DNA of 7,540 nt from Verrucomicrobiota bacterium. Lineage in GTDB: Bacteria > Verrucomicrobiota > Kiritimatiellia > CAIQIC01 > Lenti-01. This document shows, one piece after another, positions 6,176 to 7,540 of this stretch (position 1 is its first letter; each line of letters starts with the position of its first letter). The notes below the pieces were generated by a model. The model was not told the origin of the DNA, did no database searches, and saw only the letters and a program-made list of their open reading frames with translations. The position numbers were made by a program, and so were the translations under genes. The stretch is from positions 710 to 8,249 of the forward strand of contig DMJA01000094.1 of assembly GCA_003451935.1 (NCBI GenBank). Reading direction: 5' to 3'.

Positions 6176-6241
6176 GGCGGGTTGGGCCAACCCGCCCTAC
6201 CTTTTTCGATCCATGGGTAGGGCGGGCTCGCCGAGCCCGCC
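6176..6241. repeat. Head-to-head pair of perfect palindromic repeats, family 2
   Basis: Two 26-base units face each other across a 14-base spacer (6202-6215): minus strand 6201-6176 and plus strand 6216-6241. Each starts GGTAG and continues as a 21-base perfect palindrome with 10-base arms around one central base. The arms read GGCGGGTTGG in one (6176-6185, partner 6187-6196) and GGCGGGCTCG in the other (6221-6230, partner 6232-6241). The two differ at arm positions 7 and 9, and both changes are compensated in the opposite arm. The facing heads also pair over 11 bases (6191-6201 with 6216-6226), so the transcript could fold in two alternative ways. The pair overlaps the 3' end of the ligase-like gene and supplies its stop codon. 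Confidence 0.78.
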
Positions 6242-7540
6242 GCGGGTTGAGGCACCCCATCGTGGATGCGCCTGCGCACAAGCCTGCGGCACGGCCGCCA
6301 ACACCGCCAACCACGTGTACAGGATGGCCGGGCTGCGGAACGGGATGTCCACTGCGCTAGCCGCCACGGTCAGGGCGATCCCGCAACCGCCCAGCGTCCA
6401 CAGGGCGCCGCGGTGCACGCCGGGCCGGAACCAATCGGACAACATCACGCCCACCGCTCCCAGAATCAAACTGATGCCGACCACGCCGAATTCGGCAAGG
6501 AACTGCAGGAAGTCCACATGGACATTGGCCCCGCCGCCGGACTTTTCGAGGCTCTTCCAATATTTTCCGGGCACGTGTTCGGCCACCCGGTATTTATATC
6601 CCCACCCCCCCAATCCAAACCAAGGCTGCTCCCGCCAACTGCGCAGGGCGGCGCGCGCCCAGAGCGGCCGATGAGACAACTCCAAATCGATGCGCTCCCA
6701 TGTCGTGGGTTGGTCCATTCCCGGCGGCAAGGGCTGGCGGGAAAACTCTTTTCGCACGCCCTTCTCTCCGAATCCCACGATCAGGAAACCCAAACTGGCC
6801 ACGCCCGCCAAGGTCAGCGCGGCCAGATTGAGCCGCCTGGCCGGCGACAGGATGCGCCAGCCCCGCGCCCAGCCATAGACCAGCGTGAAAAGGGCCAGCC
6901 CGCCGGCCAGAATGATTCCGGTGCGGCTGAAGCCGAGAACGGCGCCCGCAAGGCAGAGCAACAGCGCCGCGGCCAACACCGCAACCCGGCCGGGGTGCGG
7001 CAAGTGCTGGGGAATCCTCCCCGTTTGAATGTCGCGGGTCTCCAACAACTCCGCCAGCAGAAGTCCGGCGGCCAGGGCCCCGGTCAGCACGAAAAACGGC
7101 CCGGCATGGTTGCAGTAGGCGAACGAGGCGAAAAAGTGCCCGCCCAACGGCTGCGTCCAATAGATGGATCCGGTTCCCGAGGCCATCTGGATGATTCCGA
7201 AAATGGCCAACAACCCCGCGTTGCAGGCCAAGAAGCGCAATAGGCGGCGCGTTTCACGGAGGGACAAGATCCTGCCCCGGAATGCCAGCGCCACCACCCA
7301 GGCTGGAAAGAACCATGCCAGCATTTGCAGGGCATCCTGCCGCGCAAAAGCCGATGGCCAGCCGGGCCAGCGCGGGAGGGTGTACATCCACTTTTGATAG
7401 CCCACGTCGAAATACAATTCCCGGCCCGCGTTCGCCCACTGGATGGCCAACAGGCCCAGGAACGCCACACCCAAATAGAACACCGGATCGCGCGCCAAGG
7501 CGCGCGGGACATATCGAAACAATCCCGCCAAAAGAACCGC
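6197..7540 (-). CDS. O-antigen ligase/polymerase family membrane protein (WaaL/Wzy-like), 5' end cut by the window
   Basis: The frame is open to the right edge. The first possible start inside is a TTG at 7531, with Ala-Val-Leu codons open before it, so the gene probably begins outside; 447 codons are visible. Counting from that TTG, hydrophobic segments lie near 17-33, 68-84, 99-115, 144-161, 182-199, 203-220, 235-253, 345-365, 375-391 and 399-415. Family landmarks are FASFAYCNHAGPFFVLTGAL (134-153), the GFSRTGIILA segment (200-209), a periplasmic loop with WARAALRSWREQPWFGLGGWG (291-311), and NVHVDFLQFLAEFGVVG (336-352) with its conserved His. These proteins join or polymerise lipid-linked glycans on the periplasmic face. 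With Wzx and Wzc downstream, a Wzy polymerase role is as likely as a ligase role. About 14 C-terminal residues (from 431, starting GGLGEPALP) are encoded by palindromic repeat DNA and are probably not part of the ancestral protein. Confidence 0.88.
   Translation of the reverse strand, partial: AVLLAGLFRYVPRALARDPVFYLGVAFLGLLAIQWANAGRELYFDVGYQKWMYTLPRWPGWPSAFARQDALQMLAWFFPAWVVALAFRGRILSLRETRRLLRFLACNAGLLAIFGIIQMASGTGSIYWTQPLGGHFFASFAYCNHAGPFFVLTGALAAGLLLAELLETRDIQTGRIPQHLPHPGRVAVLAAALLLCLAGAVLGFSRTGIILAGGLALFTLVYGWARGWRILSPARRLNLAALTLAGVASLGFLIVGFGEKGVRKEFSRQPLPPGMDQPTTWERIDLELSHRPLWARAALRSWREQPWFGLGGWGYKYRVAEHVPGKYWKSLEKSGGGANVHVDFLQFLAEFGVVGISLILGAVGVMLSDWFRPGVHRGALWTLGGCGIALTVAASAVDIPFRSPAILYTWLAVLAAVPQACAQAHPRWGASTRGGLGEPALPMDRKR

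Noticed and set aside
6016..6196. Sigma-70-type promoter for the kinase operon
   Set aside because: I looked for paired -35 and -10 boxes on the minus strand and found nothing convincing. A promoter may exist but cannot be supported from the sequence.
6176..6206. Hairpin followed by a short T run, looking like a plus-strand intrinsic terminator
   Set aside because: No gene is transcribed on the plus strand here, the T run is separated from the stem by CTACC, and the hairpin is part of a symmetrical repeat pair. On the minus strand no T tract follows.
6084..6241. CRISPR-like repeats
   Set aside because: The units are palindromic, in opposite orientations, of two different families and only two copies each, with very short spacers. 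There is no array and no cas gene.
6266..7243. A 325-codon plus-strand frame opposite the ligase-like gene
   Set aside because: The product is rich in Arg, Gln, Gly and Pro with no membrane segment or motif, while the minus strand encodes a clear multi-helix family protein.

Overview
The window is a GC-rich stretch of bacterial chromosome in which every convincing gene lies on the minus strand, so it reads from the right edge to the left. It is an internal part of a cell-surface polysaccharide (exopolysaccharide, capsule or O-antigen) locus of the Wzx/Wzy type. The host cannot be fixed from the sequence. High GC, a single-chain Wzc-type kinase, an O-antigen-ligase-like protein and GC-rich palindromic repeats between genes would fit a Gram-negative or PVC-group bacterium (Verrucomicrobiota or Kiritimatiellota are guesses from general impression, not proof).

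In transcription order: (1) a membrane O-antigen ligase/polymerase family protein, 5' end cut by the right window edge (6197-7540); (2) a 181-base gap (6016-6196) that, together with the last codons of gene 1, holds two different pairs of head-to-head palindromic repeats; (3) a fused chain-length regulator/tyrosine kinase, Wzc type (3802-6015), with Walker A, A' and B motifs and a C-terminal tyrosine cluster; (4) an FkbM-family methyltransferase (3081-3779); (5) a DUF268-like, methyltransferase-like protein (2290-3075); (6) a family-11-like glycosyltransferase resembling alpha-1,2-fucosyltransferases (1420-2256); (7) a polysaccharide flippase, Wzx type (74-1423); and (8) the first 24 codons of a probable further gene running off the left edge (1-72), whose N-terminus faintly resembles a GT4-type glycosyltransferase.

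Genes 3 to 8 are packed tightly: gaps of 22, 5 and 33 bases, a 4-base ATGA overlap, then a 1-base gap. They very probably form one operon. Together they would add a sugar (GT11-like), possibly methylate the glycan (FkbM and perhaps DUF268-like), flip the lipid-linked repeat unit (Wzx), polymerise or ligate it (Wzy/WaaL-like) and control chain length and export (Wzc). No outer-membrane exporter (Wza), initiating sugar-phosphate transferase or phosphatase is visible; they would have to lie outside.

The gene content is familiar and I see no clearly new system. The least ordinary signal is the repeat cluster at 6084-6241. In one of its two families the two copies differ in sequence but keep perfect pairing through compensating changes, and that pair also supplies the last residues and stop codon of the ligase-like gene.
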